NCBI GenBank assembly: GCA_937899725.1
Contig: CALCCA010000125.1
Span: 1-48,059, forward strand
Length of the DNA: 48,059 bases
Source: an uncultured Halomicronema sp.
GTDB taxonomy: Bacteria > Cyanobacteriota > Cyanobacteriia > Phormidesmidales > Phormidesmidaceae
Direction: 5' to 3'
Shown: piece by piece, positions 9,137 through 17,371 of the stretch
Numbering within the stretch: position 1 is the first letter of the stretch
Layout of the letters: the number at the start of each line of letters is the position of its first letter
Notes under the pieces: model-generated
What the model was told of the DNA's origin: nothing
Databases searched by the model: none
The model's input: the letters and a program-made list of their open reading frames with translations, nothing else
Program-made: the position numbers and the translations under genes

Positions 9137-9517
9137 GGAACTCCTGCCCAGGGGCAATAACTTTCCCTACAGTGTGACCGCCGCCGTCCGGTTTCGGGGC
9201 AACTTAATCAGAAGCTTCAGAAAATTTATGGGTTTAATCGCTCAGCTGGCCTGAGTTTCCGTGCTTACACTCTGCCCTGAGTGCCATGACCGCGCTGGCT
9301 CCTCAGCTGGTTTAACTCGCATCAAAGCTGATGATGTGAGCAGGAAAATAATGGTCATTCGCTGGGCGATCGCAGCACTCAACGAGCACGCGACATTCAA
9401 ACATTGAGCCCCGTTGTCTCCTGAGCGCTTTCAACCGGATTTTTGACCACTGAATACCGGCAAACCCGACTCGTCCTAGTTGCGAACGACATCGGCTCCC
9501 AACTTTTTACGAACTCC
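9137..9517. other. Non-coding gap between protease and FHA genes
   Basis: About 380 nt holding the promoter region of the protease gene and the 3' region of the FHA gene, both on the minus strand. I see no gene, strong hairpin or known RNA here. Confidence 0.5.
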
Positions 9518-9964
9518 CTACTCAGCAGAGCCGTCTTCGAGTTCTTCTTCCAGCTCATCAACCATATTGGGGCTGATTAGGGTGATATCAAATTCATCGG
9601 GCGGCATGGGTGATGTCGCATCGCGTCGCAGCTGATAGTAAATCGCCCGAGCTTGCGGCCCAAACACAATTTCATCCTCATTTTTGAGGTCATGGGCAGC
9701 GACTTTGCGGCCATTAATCAACATGCCATTAGCGCTGGGCTTACCTTTGAGGTTGCCGTCAACAATCCGATAATAAAAAGTGTTGTCGTCTTTGGGAAGC
9801 TGTACCAAGGTGGCATGATGACGAGACACAAACTGGGAAGACAGACGAATGTCACACTTAGGATCACGTCCGATGGAATACACAGAGCCATCGAGGATGA
9901 TTTCGCGTCGTCCTTTGCTGTCTTCAACAATAAAGATGTTACTGAGCTGAGATTCTGGAGACAT
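9518..9964 (-). CDS. FHA domain protein
   Basis: A 148-residue protein that is essentially a single forkhead-associated domain, which binds phosphothreonine peptides and links to Ser/Thr kinase signalling. Conserved positions are visible: IGRD (31-34), SRHH (47-50, the phosphopeptide-contacting loop), and NGMLINGRKV (about 79-88). An acidic tail (ELEEELEDG) ends the protein. A good SD (GGAAGAGG) precedes the ATG. There is no kinase or phosphatase gene adjacent in the window. Phosphothreonine binding is from family knowledge. Confidence 0.88.
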   Translation of the reverse strand: MSPESQLSNIFIVEDSKGRREIILDGSVYSIGRDPKCDIRLSSQFVSRHHATLVQLPKDDNTFYYRIVDGNLKGKPSANGMLINGRKVAAHDLKNEDEIVFGPQARAIYYQLRRDATSPMPPDEFDITLISPNMVDELEEELEDGSAE

Positions 9965-10464
9965 GCTCGACGCCTCTTCCTACCACGTGTGACAACCATC
10001 AATTCAATGCTTTAAACCTTGATGGCCGTGCCAATCAAGTCTTGTAACCTTACCATTACATCAAATTATCAGCCTACTCGGTAAACATTAAAGTTATGCT
10101 CACCCTATCGGCGATACCGCTCTTTTATGATTCCCCTGATTTAGCAGAACTCAGCTGATGAACAGCTATTCCACTGTGTCAACCAAATTCCGCAACAATT
10201 TCTAAATTTCTGGCTGATGCTGACTAGACCACCCCAGACGTTGACCGCCTACCTATCTATTCACAAAGGGGGCAGTGAATAGGTGAGTCAGATCACGTCA
10301 GCTTGAGGGCACGTCATCAATTAACGGCTAAAAACTAACAGTTCAAACATAACTACACCCGCTCTGTGCAAGCGGCTAGGGGCTGAAGTCATGCTGACCA
10401 ACATCCATAGAGCGTTCTGACCGCCGCAGGCTGTGGAGTCTTGTCCTTACCACAGGGTATGCCT
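9965..10464. other. 500-nt intergenic region with a small hairpin
   Basis: Contains a perfect inverted repeat CTATTCAC (10257-10264) / GTGAATAG (10275-10282), a possible terminator or leader structure, and a GCTAGGGGCTGAA stretch near 10374 that also occurs at 19369. No open reading frame worth calling. Confidence 0.45.
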
Positions 10465-11070
10465 CTAGGTATCCCAGGTTGGTACGTCAGTATCTCGTAG
10501 TCGCCGCATCAGCCAATCAAAGCGAATGCCGCCGAGTTTCATATTGTCGGCCATGTCGTCTGAAAAGAGATTTTGATTCAAGGTCGTGGGTTCCCAAAAT
10601 TCGGCCTCTAAATGTTCTACGGTGCCTCGCAGGCGAATCGATAGCAACGTCGCTAAAGCCTGATACCACCGTTTGGCAAACCCAACATCTTGCGCCAGTT
10701 TTTGCTCTAACAGGTCACGCCGAATCGCCAGCACCACTGAGGGTTCGACAGCAGTGACCGTGGCCGACGGTGGCAGATGATCGACAAAAGACATCTCACC
10801 GACGACTTCGCCACTCGACAGGCGGGCAATGGCGGTATCGTGCGATCGCTCAATCGAAACCACAAACTGCCCTGCCAGAATCAGGTAAATCGCCGCGATC
10901 GTACTCCCTTCCTGAATTAGCACCTCACCCCCGGCAAGCTCGTAGCGGTTGCCGGCGCTGACCAACCAATCGACATCTTCGTCTTCCAAAATGCCGAGGA
11001 TAAACAGGATGCGTTCCATACCTTTATGCGTCCTAAATGGTTCAGTTGCCAGCGTTTTGAGTGAGCCCAT
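10465..11070 (-). CDS. Cyclic-nucleotide-fold protein A, without HTH and with altered binding cassette
   Basis: A 201-residue protein with a CRP/PKA-type cyclic nucleotide-binding beta-barrel at about 20-130 and a helical C-terminus; no DNA-binding helix-turn-helix follows. In the phosphate-binding cassette the Gly-Glu is present (GEMSF, 91-95). However, the Arg that normally contacts the cyclic phosphate in the P-R-[ST]-A motif is replaced by Pro (LPPSATV, P101), so it probably does not bind cAMP or cGMP in the standard way. An ATG at 11019 (MERILF) is an alternative start with some SD support (AAAGG). It is divergent from the RMD1 gene across 75 nt, so the two may share control. Confidence 0.8.
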   Translation of the reverse strand: MGSLKTLATEPFRTHKGMERILFILGILEDEDVDWLVSAGNRYELAGGEVLIQEGSTIAAIYLILAGQFVVSIERSHDTAIARLSSGEVVGEMSFVDHLPPSATVTAVEPSVVLAIRRDLLEQKLAQDVGFAKRWYQALATLLSIRLRGTVEHLEAEFWEPTTLNQNLFSDDMADNMKLGGIRFDWLMRRLRDTDVPTWDT

Positions 11071-11145
11071 GAGTGTGTGTAGGAAACCGCCCTCGATCAG
11101 CCCCAGGGCTTATTATCCATACATATTTCACACCCTAAATTACAG

Positions 11146-11946
11146 ATGTCTGTTCTTTTTGCCGAGATTGACACGGTTCACGTCTGTGCCTATTTTGTGG
11201 GCCAAAAGATTGACCTCAAGCCGCTGACCCCAACCTCACCGCTGGCCTTAGAGCCGCTCACTGTCGCCAACGGTGATCACAGCTGCATCGTTCTATTTGA
11301 CTATGGTGTCGCCGTCTTATTTGGCTTATCCAACGCCGAAACCGGCCAATTTTTGACAGATCTGCAGGATTTGATTGTAAATCCCTTTGCGGAACCCGAG
11401 ACCGAAGAAGTCTTAATTCGTCTTGCTCCGATTAACGAAGGCAAGGTTGAGGACACTGTCATTTTGCTATCGCAGTTTACGGTGCCGATTTTGCAGTTGG
11501 TGGCCGATGTGCTGGCTAAAAGTGTGGTCTTAGCAGAGTACGAAGCCGAGTCAGCCCAAGTATTTGACCTGATAGAACCCTTTGCCACGAGCTTGCAAGA
11601 TCAAAAGTTTAACCGGCGCGGCGCCAAAATCCTGCTGAAGCAAATCGGCAACTGTTTGCTCATTCAACACAAGATTGTTGGTCGGGTAGAAATCGTCGAT
11701 AAGCCTGAACTATTGTGGGAGTATCCGGATCTAGATCGCTTTTACGCCCGCATTGAAGATGAGTACGAGATCCGCGAACGGCATTTGGCCTTAGAACGCA
11801 AGCTCGACTTGGTCTCACGCACGGCTGAAACGGCTCTCGATATTCAACAGCAAAACACCGGTCTCAGGCTAGAGTGGTATGTCGTGATCTTGATTGTGAT
11901 CGAGGTGCTGCTATCACTCTATGAGTTGTTCGTTATTGGCAAATAG
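11146..11946 (+). CDS. RMD1/DUF155 family membrane-anchored protein
   Basis: A 266-residue protein of the RMD1/YagE (DUF155) family, known from yeast mitochondria and widespread in bacteria, with no established biochemical activity. It has the characteristic soluble domain (about 1-235) and a single C-terminal transmembrane helix (about 242-262, WYVVILIVIEVLLSLY) that would leave the body in the cytoplasm as a tail-anchored protein. The next gene starts 17 nt after its stop, so the two are probably co-transcribed. Family assignment is by overall pattern. Confidence 0.82.
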   Translation: MSVLFAEIDTVHVCAYFVGQKIDLKPLTPTSPLALEPLTVANGDHSCIVLFDYGVAVLFGLSNAETGQFLTDLQDLIVNPFAEPETEEVLIRLAPINEGKVEDTVILLSQFTVPILQLVADVLAKSVVLAEYEAESAQVFDLIEPFATSLQDQKFNRRGAKILLKQIGNCLLIQHKIVGRVEIVDKPELLWEYPDLDRFYARIEDEYEIRERHLALERKLDLVSRTAETALDIQQQNTGLRLEWYVVILIVIEVLLSLYELFVIGK

Positions 11947-11963
11947 GCATCAGGAGCCAGACT

Positions 11964-12785
11964 ATGGGAGCCATCGTTGAAGTCACTAGCCCCACCTTCG
12001 AAGAAGAGGTGCTGGCCCGCTCCTATCAGACCCCAGTAGTGGTCGATTTTTTTGCGCAGTGGTGTGGGCCCTGCAAAATGCTCAAACCCGTTTTAGAAAA
12101 GCTGACGACCGAGTATGACTTTGTCTTAGCCGCCGTCGATATTGATCAAAATCCCGAACTAGCGCGGATCTATCAGGTCGAAGGCGTGCCCGATGTCAGA
12201 GTCGCCCTGCAGGGTCAGCTGTATAACGGCTTCGTCGGCATGTTAGAAGAGCCCCAAATCCGCACGTTGTTAGAGCAGCTCAATTTGAGTTCGGCGTTTG
12301 ACGAGGCCATGGCTCAATTAGAGACGATCCGCGCCTCGGGCGATCGCCAGCAGCTAGGCGCACAATACACCACCCTCCTGGCCCAATATCCCGATCGCCC
12401 GGCCCTGTTACTAGAAGCGGCTCAGTTCTATCTCAAGCAGGGCGAACTCACCACCGCCACCAGTCTGTTAGATCAAATCGATCCGCTGCAGCGTCCTCAC
12501 GGGGCCCAGGCAACGGCGGTGCGATCGCTAATGGATTTTCATCAGACGATCGCCGAACTCACGCCGACCACCCCCGCTGATCAGCAATATCTTGCTGGGG
12601 CCCAGGCGGCCATCGCCGAAGAGTATGAAACAGCGCTGGAACAATTCTTGGCGCTCGTGCAGAGCGATCGCAAATATCGCAATGACGGCGGTCGTAAGGC
12701 TCTGCTGACACTGTTTGGCCTCTTAGGTGACGAGCATCCCCTGACCCAAACCTATCGCAAGCGTCTGATGCAGGCGCTGTACTAA
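11964..12785 (+). CDS. Thioredoxin-TPR protein (YbbN/CnoX-like)
   Basis: A 273-residue protein: a thioredoxin fold at 1-105 with an intact WCGPC site (33-37) and the cis-Pro in GVPD (P76), then TPR-like helices to the end. This arrangement matches the co-chaperone YbbN/CnoX, which protects substrates under oxidative stress. E. coli YbbN has lost one active-site Cys, whereas here both are kept, so redox activity is plausible. An AGGAG sits 8 nt before the ATG. It lies 17 nt downstream of the RMD1 gene, suggesting an operon. Confidence 0.87.
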   Translation: MGAIVEVTSPTFEEEVLARSYQTPVVVDFFAQWCGPCKMLKPVLEKLTTEYDFVLAAVDIDQNPELARIYQVEGVPDVRVALQGQLYNGFVGMLEEPQIRTLLEQLNLSSAFDEAMAQLETIRASGDRQQLGAQYTTLLAQYPDRPALLLEAAQFYLKQGELTTATSLLDQIDPLQRPHGAQATAVRSLMDFHQTIAELTPTTPADQQYLAGAQAAIAEEYETALEQFLALVQSDRKYRNDGGRKALLTLFGLLGDEHPLTQTYRKRLMQALY

Positions 12786-12885
12786 GGCATAAGTCAATAA
12801 CCCTATTCTTGAGTAATCGAACCCTGGCTCCCCAGCATGACGAAACTCCCAATGGGAGTCGAGCAATCAGTCTGGGTATACGCCG

Positions 12886-13509
12886 CTACTCCCCTTGCCA
12901 AGCGGCCTCAAAAAAGTCGCGTTCGCAAAGCATGGCATAGCGAAACGTCTCCGCCACCAGGGGACTGTCAGTGCTGTGCCGATCAACCAGGGTTTCGAGC
13001 TGAGTCACCAACGGGGCAAAGTCGTCACCGCTGTAGGTGCGCACCCAGTCGCTGTAGGCATTCTCTAAAATGCCTCGACTGGCCAACGCCTGACCGATAT
13101 GGGCATACAGTCGCATACAGGGCGACATCGCCGCTGCTGTCACCCCCATCTCTTGCCCCCAGGCGATCGCCAGCAAAAAGTCGGTATACCGCCGGGTGGT
13201 GCTGCCGGGCTGCACGTCGCTCAACGAGACACCCCAAGTCTTGGCATAGGCTTGATGCAGCTTGAGTTCTTCGAGCACACCATTGGCCAACTCATGAAAA
13301 ACCGCAAACCCCTGCCAGTCAGGGGCCTTCGCTGCCGCAATGCTGTAGGCACGCGCAAAGGATTCTAAAAAGAAGGCGTCTTGCCCAACGTAGTAGGCAA
13401 ACTTTGCCTTCGGTAGGGTGCCGTCGTAGATGCCCTGCACAAAAGGATGTTCGAGGGAGGCACGGGCCAGATCTTGATTTTGTTGCCAGAGACGCTGAGA
13501 CAAATTCAT
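12886..13509 (-). CDS. tenA: TenA family aminopyrimidine aminohydrolase (thiaminase II)
   Basis: A 207-residue all-helical TenA protein. TenA enzymes hydrolyse aminomethyl-pyrimidine to HMP, salvaging the pyrimidine half of thiamine. Visible active-site candidates are D44 (GQDAFF), C131 in the SPCMRLY motif, and a Glu in the C-terminal ERDFFEA stretch. The Cys marks the TenA_C class rather than TenA_E. It is a single gene on the minus strand, convergent with the thioredoxin-TPR gene. I looked upstream for a thiamine-pyrophosphate riboswitch and did not see the conserved core. Confidence 0.88.
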   Translation of the reverse strand: MNLSQRLWQQNQDLARASLEHPFVQGIYDGTLPKAKFAYYVGQDAFFLESFARAYSIAAAKAPDWQGFAVFHELANGVLEELKLHQAYAKTWGVSLSDVQPGSTTRRYTDFLLAIAWGQEMGVTAAAMSPCMRLYAHIGQALASRGILENAYSDWVRTYSGDDFAPLVTQLETLVDRHSTDSPLVAETFRYAMLCERDFFEAAWQGE

Positions 13510-13624
13510 CGTGATTTAAACGTGAGGGATTGCTTTTCTTGTACTGGACTCAGGGCAGCGGTGAAAGTCGAGACGCTGGTAGCACAGGGAGATGAAGACG
13601 ATGCACACAGCCCTCCACCGGGCT

Positions 13625-13642
13625 CTTAATCCCAGGATTAAG
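13625..13642. repeat. Short palindrome CTTAATCC-CA-GGATTAAG
   Basis: A perfect 8-bp inverted repeat with a 2-nt centre, between tenA and the cNMP-fold gene B. The spacing suits a dimeric regulator site as well as a small hairpin. Role unknown. Confidence 0.4.
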
Positions 13643-13656
13643 GCAATTGCGGAGAA

Positions 13657-13683
13657 GAACCCCCGTTCCTGTCAGGCGGGTTC
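13657..13683 (-). terminator. GC-rich hairpin downstream of cNMP-fold gene B
   Basis: GAACCC (13657-13662) pairs with GGGTTC (13678-13683), extendable by one C-G pair past a bulge. It lies about 100 nt after the stop of the minus-strand gene. No clear T-run. Confidence 0.35.
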
Positions 13684-13776
13684 AGCAAGTCATCATCCGT
13701 TCGTCAGTATCGACATCGGTCACAACTATCCCTACGGGCATCGCCTTGATGAGCAATCTCCGCCAGCGCGATCGCC

Positions 13777-14367
13777 CTAATAAGGAAAACTGCCATAGGG
13801 GAAACTACCGTTTTCTTCGAGCGGGCCGGGGCTGCCGTCTTCCAGCGCTAAGCGTTGACGCGGTGTGGTCAGAGGCGATCGCTGCACATCGGCGGTGTAC
13901 GCCAAATTGTTTTGCCGAGACAGATCTTTGACCTCTTGCTGGCGTTCGTTGAGTTCATTATTGAGCTCACGAATGCGACGAGACAGCAGGCGAATAATAT
14001 TAATCGCAATCCCAGGCGTTTCGTCGATCGCCTCATACAACTGCTGTTGGGTCAGCATCAGGCAATCACAAGCATCTAGCGTAGTGACCGACGCTGAGCG
14101 AGGTTCAGCATCAAACAGCGACATCTCACCAAAGCAAGCGCCCTCTTCGAGTTGAGCGAGTTCTTGTTGCCGCAAGTGAACGCTGACTCGCCCCGACACT
14201 ACGATGTACAGGGCGCGACCTTCCTGACCTTCCGTAAAAATCGTGTGACGCTCAGGAAAGGACAGCTCATCCATAATGGAGGCGAGTCTGACCAAAAAGT
14301 CATCCCTGAGCTCCTTAAAGATCGGGACACCCCGCACAAACAATAATCGATCAACACTCGTCAGCAT
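13777..14367 (-). CDS. Cyclic-nucleotide-fold protein B with coiled-coil tail
   Basis: A 196-residue protein with a cyclic nucleotide-binding domain at about 10-125 and an intact phosphate-binding cassette: FGEMSLF (79-85) and PRSASV (89-94, R90 and S91 being the phosphate contacts). Binding of cAMP or a similar nucleotide is therefore plausible. No HTH follows. A helix rich in Arg, Glu, Leu and Asn (about 125-150) looks like a short coiled coil for dimerisation, and the end is low-complexity with a repeated SFPY. It probably acts by protein-protein contact. It is divergent from the ParA-like gene, with an unusually long 890-nt spacer between them. Confidence 0.82.
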   Translation of the reverse strand: MLTSVDRLLFVRGVPIFKELRDDFLVRLASIMDELSFPERHTIFTEGQEGRALYIVVSGRVSVHLRQQELAQLEEGACFGEMSLFDAEPRSASVTTLDACDCLMLTQQQLYEAIDETPGIAINIIRLLSRRIRELNNELNERQQEVKDLSRQNNLAYTADVQRSPLTTPRQRLALEDGSPGPLEENGSFPYGSFPY

Positions 14368-15258
14368 AAAGGTAGATAGTTAGCCAAAACTCGGGCAACC
14401 CAGTGTTAAACCTACAATGCCCAAAGAGTTGATTCCTGTTTTAGAGCACTCGCCATAAAGAATCAAGGATAGAGCAGAAACTGGCAGCTGCCTTCAAACT
14501 TGTGGCAAACGCAAGAAAGCATTGGCTGACGCAGGCCGAACAGTGACAGTCAAGCAATCATTCCAGCGGCTGAATGCCGTCACCATCCTCTTTTGTGAGT
14601 ATCAATCGCCCATGACGCTGTTGCGACAACCCCCAACGATGAAAATCCTGCTGAGATGGACTTTCGGAGTTCTGGTAACGCTATTTTCAGAGCAATCTTG
14701 AGCAGGCAACTGGCGGGCGTCTCGCCCTCTGGCAACCTCTGATGAGACACCCAGTCGTCACGCTAAAGCCGACGGGATTGCGGATTCCTGAGACTAATAA
14801 GTGTTTGAAAGCCCTTGCAAAGTATTGTGAATCCGTTCCGCCCGCATGACCGCAACACCCGGCAGGCAGCAGGCAGTTTCGCTATCGAGCCAGGCGTTAT
14901 GGCCTACAGCTAGTCACCGAGATAACGGGTGATTGGCCGCTGATATCGACATTAACCCTAAGCTTGGGGGACAACCGTGCTAAAAAAGGATATCAAGCTT
15001 TTGCGGCTTTTGCCGGGATAAGCAGGGGCTTTCTCATACACTTATCTCGTAAAAGTATTTCATTTGGGCTATCAGGTATCTGAGCCCAGCACCAGAATGC
15101 TTTGGCTCGGCTGATTGGCGCGATCGCGGCTAGCTCGATGATCGCCACTAGCCCAGCAGATAAATACGTCTAATCGCTGTTGAGAATCGTGAGTCGCTGT
15201 GTCATGAATAAATTAGCTGCGAAGTTACGGCGGCACGACTGCACTGGAAGGTAGAGAT
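14368..15258. other. 890-nt gap between divergent cNMP-fold and ParA-like genes
   Basis: No reading frame of note on either strand. The stretch must hold both promoters but is far longer than needed. It contains only short imperfect inverted repeats (for example around 14716-14732, GGCGGGCGTCTCGCCC). A non-coding RNA or a decayed gene is possible; nothing is recognisable by eye. Confidence 0.5.
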
Positions 15259-16020
15259 ATGGTCAAAGTGGTGTCTGTCCACTCCTTTCGAGGAGGCACC
15301 GGCAAATCGAATACAACGGCGAATTTAGCCGCGACGGTGGCCCGCCACGGCAAGCGCGTGGGCATCGTTGATACCGATATTCAGTCTCCAGGCATTCACG
15401 TGCTGTTTGGCTTCGATGAAAGCCATATGAATCTGGCCCTCAACGATTATCTGTGGGGTCGCTGTTCAGTAGAAGAAGCCGCCTATGACGTCAGCCATGT
15501 ACTCCATGAAACAGGTGCTGCAGGCAGCGCGATTTACCTCATTCCCTCCAGCCTAAAAGCCGGAGAAATCGCCCGCGTCCTGCGAGAAGGCTACGACGTC
15601 GGTCTACTCAACGATGGCTTTCAGGGATTGATCCAGCAGCTGAATCTAGACTTTTTGTTCATTGACACCCATCCTGGCCTGAACGAAGAGACGCTGCTAT
15701 CCATCACCATCTCCGACGTGCTGCTGCTGATTATGCGGCCCGATCGCCAAGACTTTCAAGGCACTGCGGTGACCGTTGATATTGCGCGCCGTCTAGAAGT
15801 ACCTAAGATGCTGCTGATGGTCAATAAGGCACTATCTTCCTTTGACTTCGCCGCCCTGAAATCTGAAGTCGAAGCCACCTATGGCGTCCCCGTGGCTTCG
15901 ATTTTGCCGCTGACCGAAGAAATGATTCAGCTCGGCAGCAGTGATATTTTTAGCCTGCGATTTCCCGACCACCCGCTGACGCAAATTTACGCCCACATTG
16001 CCAATCTGCTGTTGGATTAG
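15259..16020 (+). CDS. ParA/MinD-like ATPase with Arg at the signature-Lys position
   Basis: A 253-residue deviant-Walker-A ATPase. The P-loop reads SFRGGTGKSNTT (9-20). The catalytic Lys K16 is present, but the signature Lys at the start of the usual KGGxGK is Arg (R11). A VDTDIQSPG switch segment (37-45) follows. There is no C-terminal amphipathic membrane-targeting helix as in MinD, and no parB or minC/minE neighbour, so it is not an obvious chromosome-partition or division-site gene. A strong SD (GGAAGG) lies 7 nt before the ATG. Placement opposite a cNMP-fold protein suggests a signalling or positioning role; that is inference. Confidence 0.85.
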   Translation: MVKVVSVHSFRGGTGKSNTTANLAATVARHGKRVGIVDTDIQSPGIHVLFGFDESHMNLALNDYLWGRCSVEEAAYDVSHVLHETGAAGSAIYLIPSSLKAGEIARVLREGYDVGLLNDGFQGLIQQLNLDFLFIDTHPGLNEETLLSITISDVLLLIMRPDRQDFQGTAVTVDIARRLEVPKMLLMVNKALSSFDFAALKSEVEATYGVPVASILPLTEEMIQLGSSDIFSLRFPDHPLTQIYAHIANLLLD

Positions 16021-16493
16021 ATTTCAGGAAACGCTGCGGCCTCAATTTCACCCTCTGATTTGCAGTTGGAGTGCCAGGGAGCAGGCAAACATCAAGGGGG
16101 GTGTTATGCCAATTCTCTGAAACTGGGCTACAGATCTTCCTTTCGACTCCGCTCAAGGAACGTCGGCTGAGCGGAGTCGTTCGCATCGCGTCTCCCCGAG
16201 GGAGAAAGCCGACTTGTCTGTGTAGCTGTAATTCGTAGAACTGGTATTACATCCACCCCGAAGAACAGGTACGACCGGGCAGCAGTCTCTCGATCCTGAG
16301 ACGGTTGCCCACCCTGAACCCTCAACCCTGGGCCTTAAACCCTAGCTGCAGTTTAAGGGTGAATAATTTCGCCACCCTCGACCAGACACGCCGCCGTCGG
16401 TAGAAACTGGCACGACTCGTTGAGTCATTCGCAGGGGGTCGAGTAAGCTAAGCTGGCTAATGAAAAGTGCCCTAGCGAACATAAGGATCTGTC
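16021..16493. other. 470-nt intergenic region containing a REP-like element
   Basis: Apart from the inverted repeat listed at 16144-16179 and the SD/GTG start of the next gene, I see no gene or RNA here. Confidence 0.5.
16144..16179. repeat. REP-like palindromic element (CGACTCCGCTCA)
   Basis: CGACTCCGCTCA (16144-16155) and TGAGCGGAGTCG (16168-16179) form a perfect 12-bp stem around a 12-nt loop. Similar TTCGACT-CGCTCA palindromes are common dispersed intergenic repeats in cyanobacteria (established pattern, from memory). Only one copy is seen in this window. Confidence 0.7.
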
Positions 16494-17342
16494 GTGCTGA
16501 TTCGGACATCTTTACTCTCTGCCTTAACCGCAGTCGGATTGTGGACAATGGCTCCCCCCGTGATGGGCCAAGCCCTCTTGCCCTATGTCCTACCGTTAGA
16601 CGCAGAACGGCTAGAAGAACAGGGGTTGGTACTGGCTCAAGAGGCCGCTCAGTTCGCTCAGCTCCAGCAATATGACATCGCCCTGGCTCAGGCTCAGTTG
16701 GCCGCTCAGCTGGTGCCCGATAACGCTGCCGTCTGGGGGCTGCTCGGGACTCTCTACCTCCAGGTTGAAGAGTTTGACGACTCGATCGCGGCCCTCAACC
16801 GCGCCAAAGCTCTGGAAGCAGATAACTCATCGGTGTTGTTCGCCTTGGGCACGGCTCATTTTCGCAATGGTGAGTACCAAAAAGCGTCTGATTTTCTCGA
16901 GTCGGGCTTAACGCTAGAGCCGGATAATCCGGGGGCGCTCTTCGACTTGGGCAACACCTATTTCAAGCTCGACCAGTTTGAACCGGCGATCGCCCAGTAT
17001 CAAAAGTCGGTAGATATCGACCCGGAATTTTGGCCTTCGGTCAACAACATTGGCCTCGTACAGTATGAGCAGGGGGCCGTTGACGACGCGATTGCCCGCT
17101 GGGAAGAATCGCTAGCGATTGCCCCAATGGAGCCCGAACCCGAACTCGCGATCGCCGTTGCTCAATTTGCCAAGGGCAACGAAGCCGCCGCCTTAGAAAT
17201 TGGGATTCCCGCGTTAGAAAAAGACAGCCGCTATGCCGAAATCGAGTTTTTAATTGAGAACCTCTGGGGGCCTCGCTTAATCGCCGATACCCAAGCGTTC
17301 TTCCAGCATCCTGACGTGCAGGCGCTGCTACCGCAACTTTAA
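16494..17342 (+). CDS. Exported tetratricopeptide repeat protein
   Basis: A 282-residue protein starting at GTG with AAGGA 8 nt upstream. The first ~25 residues form a signal peptide ending at VMGQA, so it is probably periplasmic or thylakoid-lumenal. Five or so TPR units (about 40-215) follow with typical W-LG-Y and A-P positions, for example DNAAVWGLLGTLYLQ and DNPGALFDLGNTYFK. TPR proteins of this type scaffold protein complexes; no specific partner can be read from the sequence. The methyltransferase gene starts 29 nt downstream, so they may be co-transcribed. Confidence 0.85.
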   Translation: MLIRTSLLSALTAVGLWTMAPPVMGQALLPYVLPLDAERLEEQGLVLAQEAAQFAQLQQYDIALAQAQLAAQLVPDNAAVWGLLGTLYLQVEEFDDSIAALNRAKALEADNSSVLFALGTAHFRNGEYQKASDFLESGLTLEPDNPGALFDLGNTYFKLDQFEPAIAQYQKSVDIDPEFWPSVNNIGLVQYEQGAVDDAIARWEESLAIAPMEPEPELAIAVAQFAKGNEAAALEIGIPALEKDSRYAEIEFLIENLWGPRLIADTQAFFQHPDVQALLPQL

Positions 17343-17371
17343 AGCCAGCTGTAGGACACAGGATTTCGCCC

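Noticed and set aside
13510-13776. Possible TPP riboswitch upstream of tenA
   Set aside because: The conserved CUGAGA and GAACCUGAU-type elements are not visible on the minus strand.
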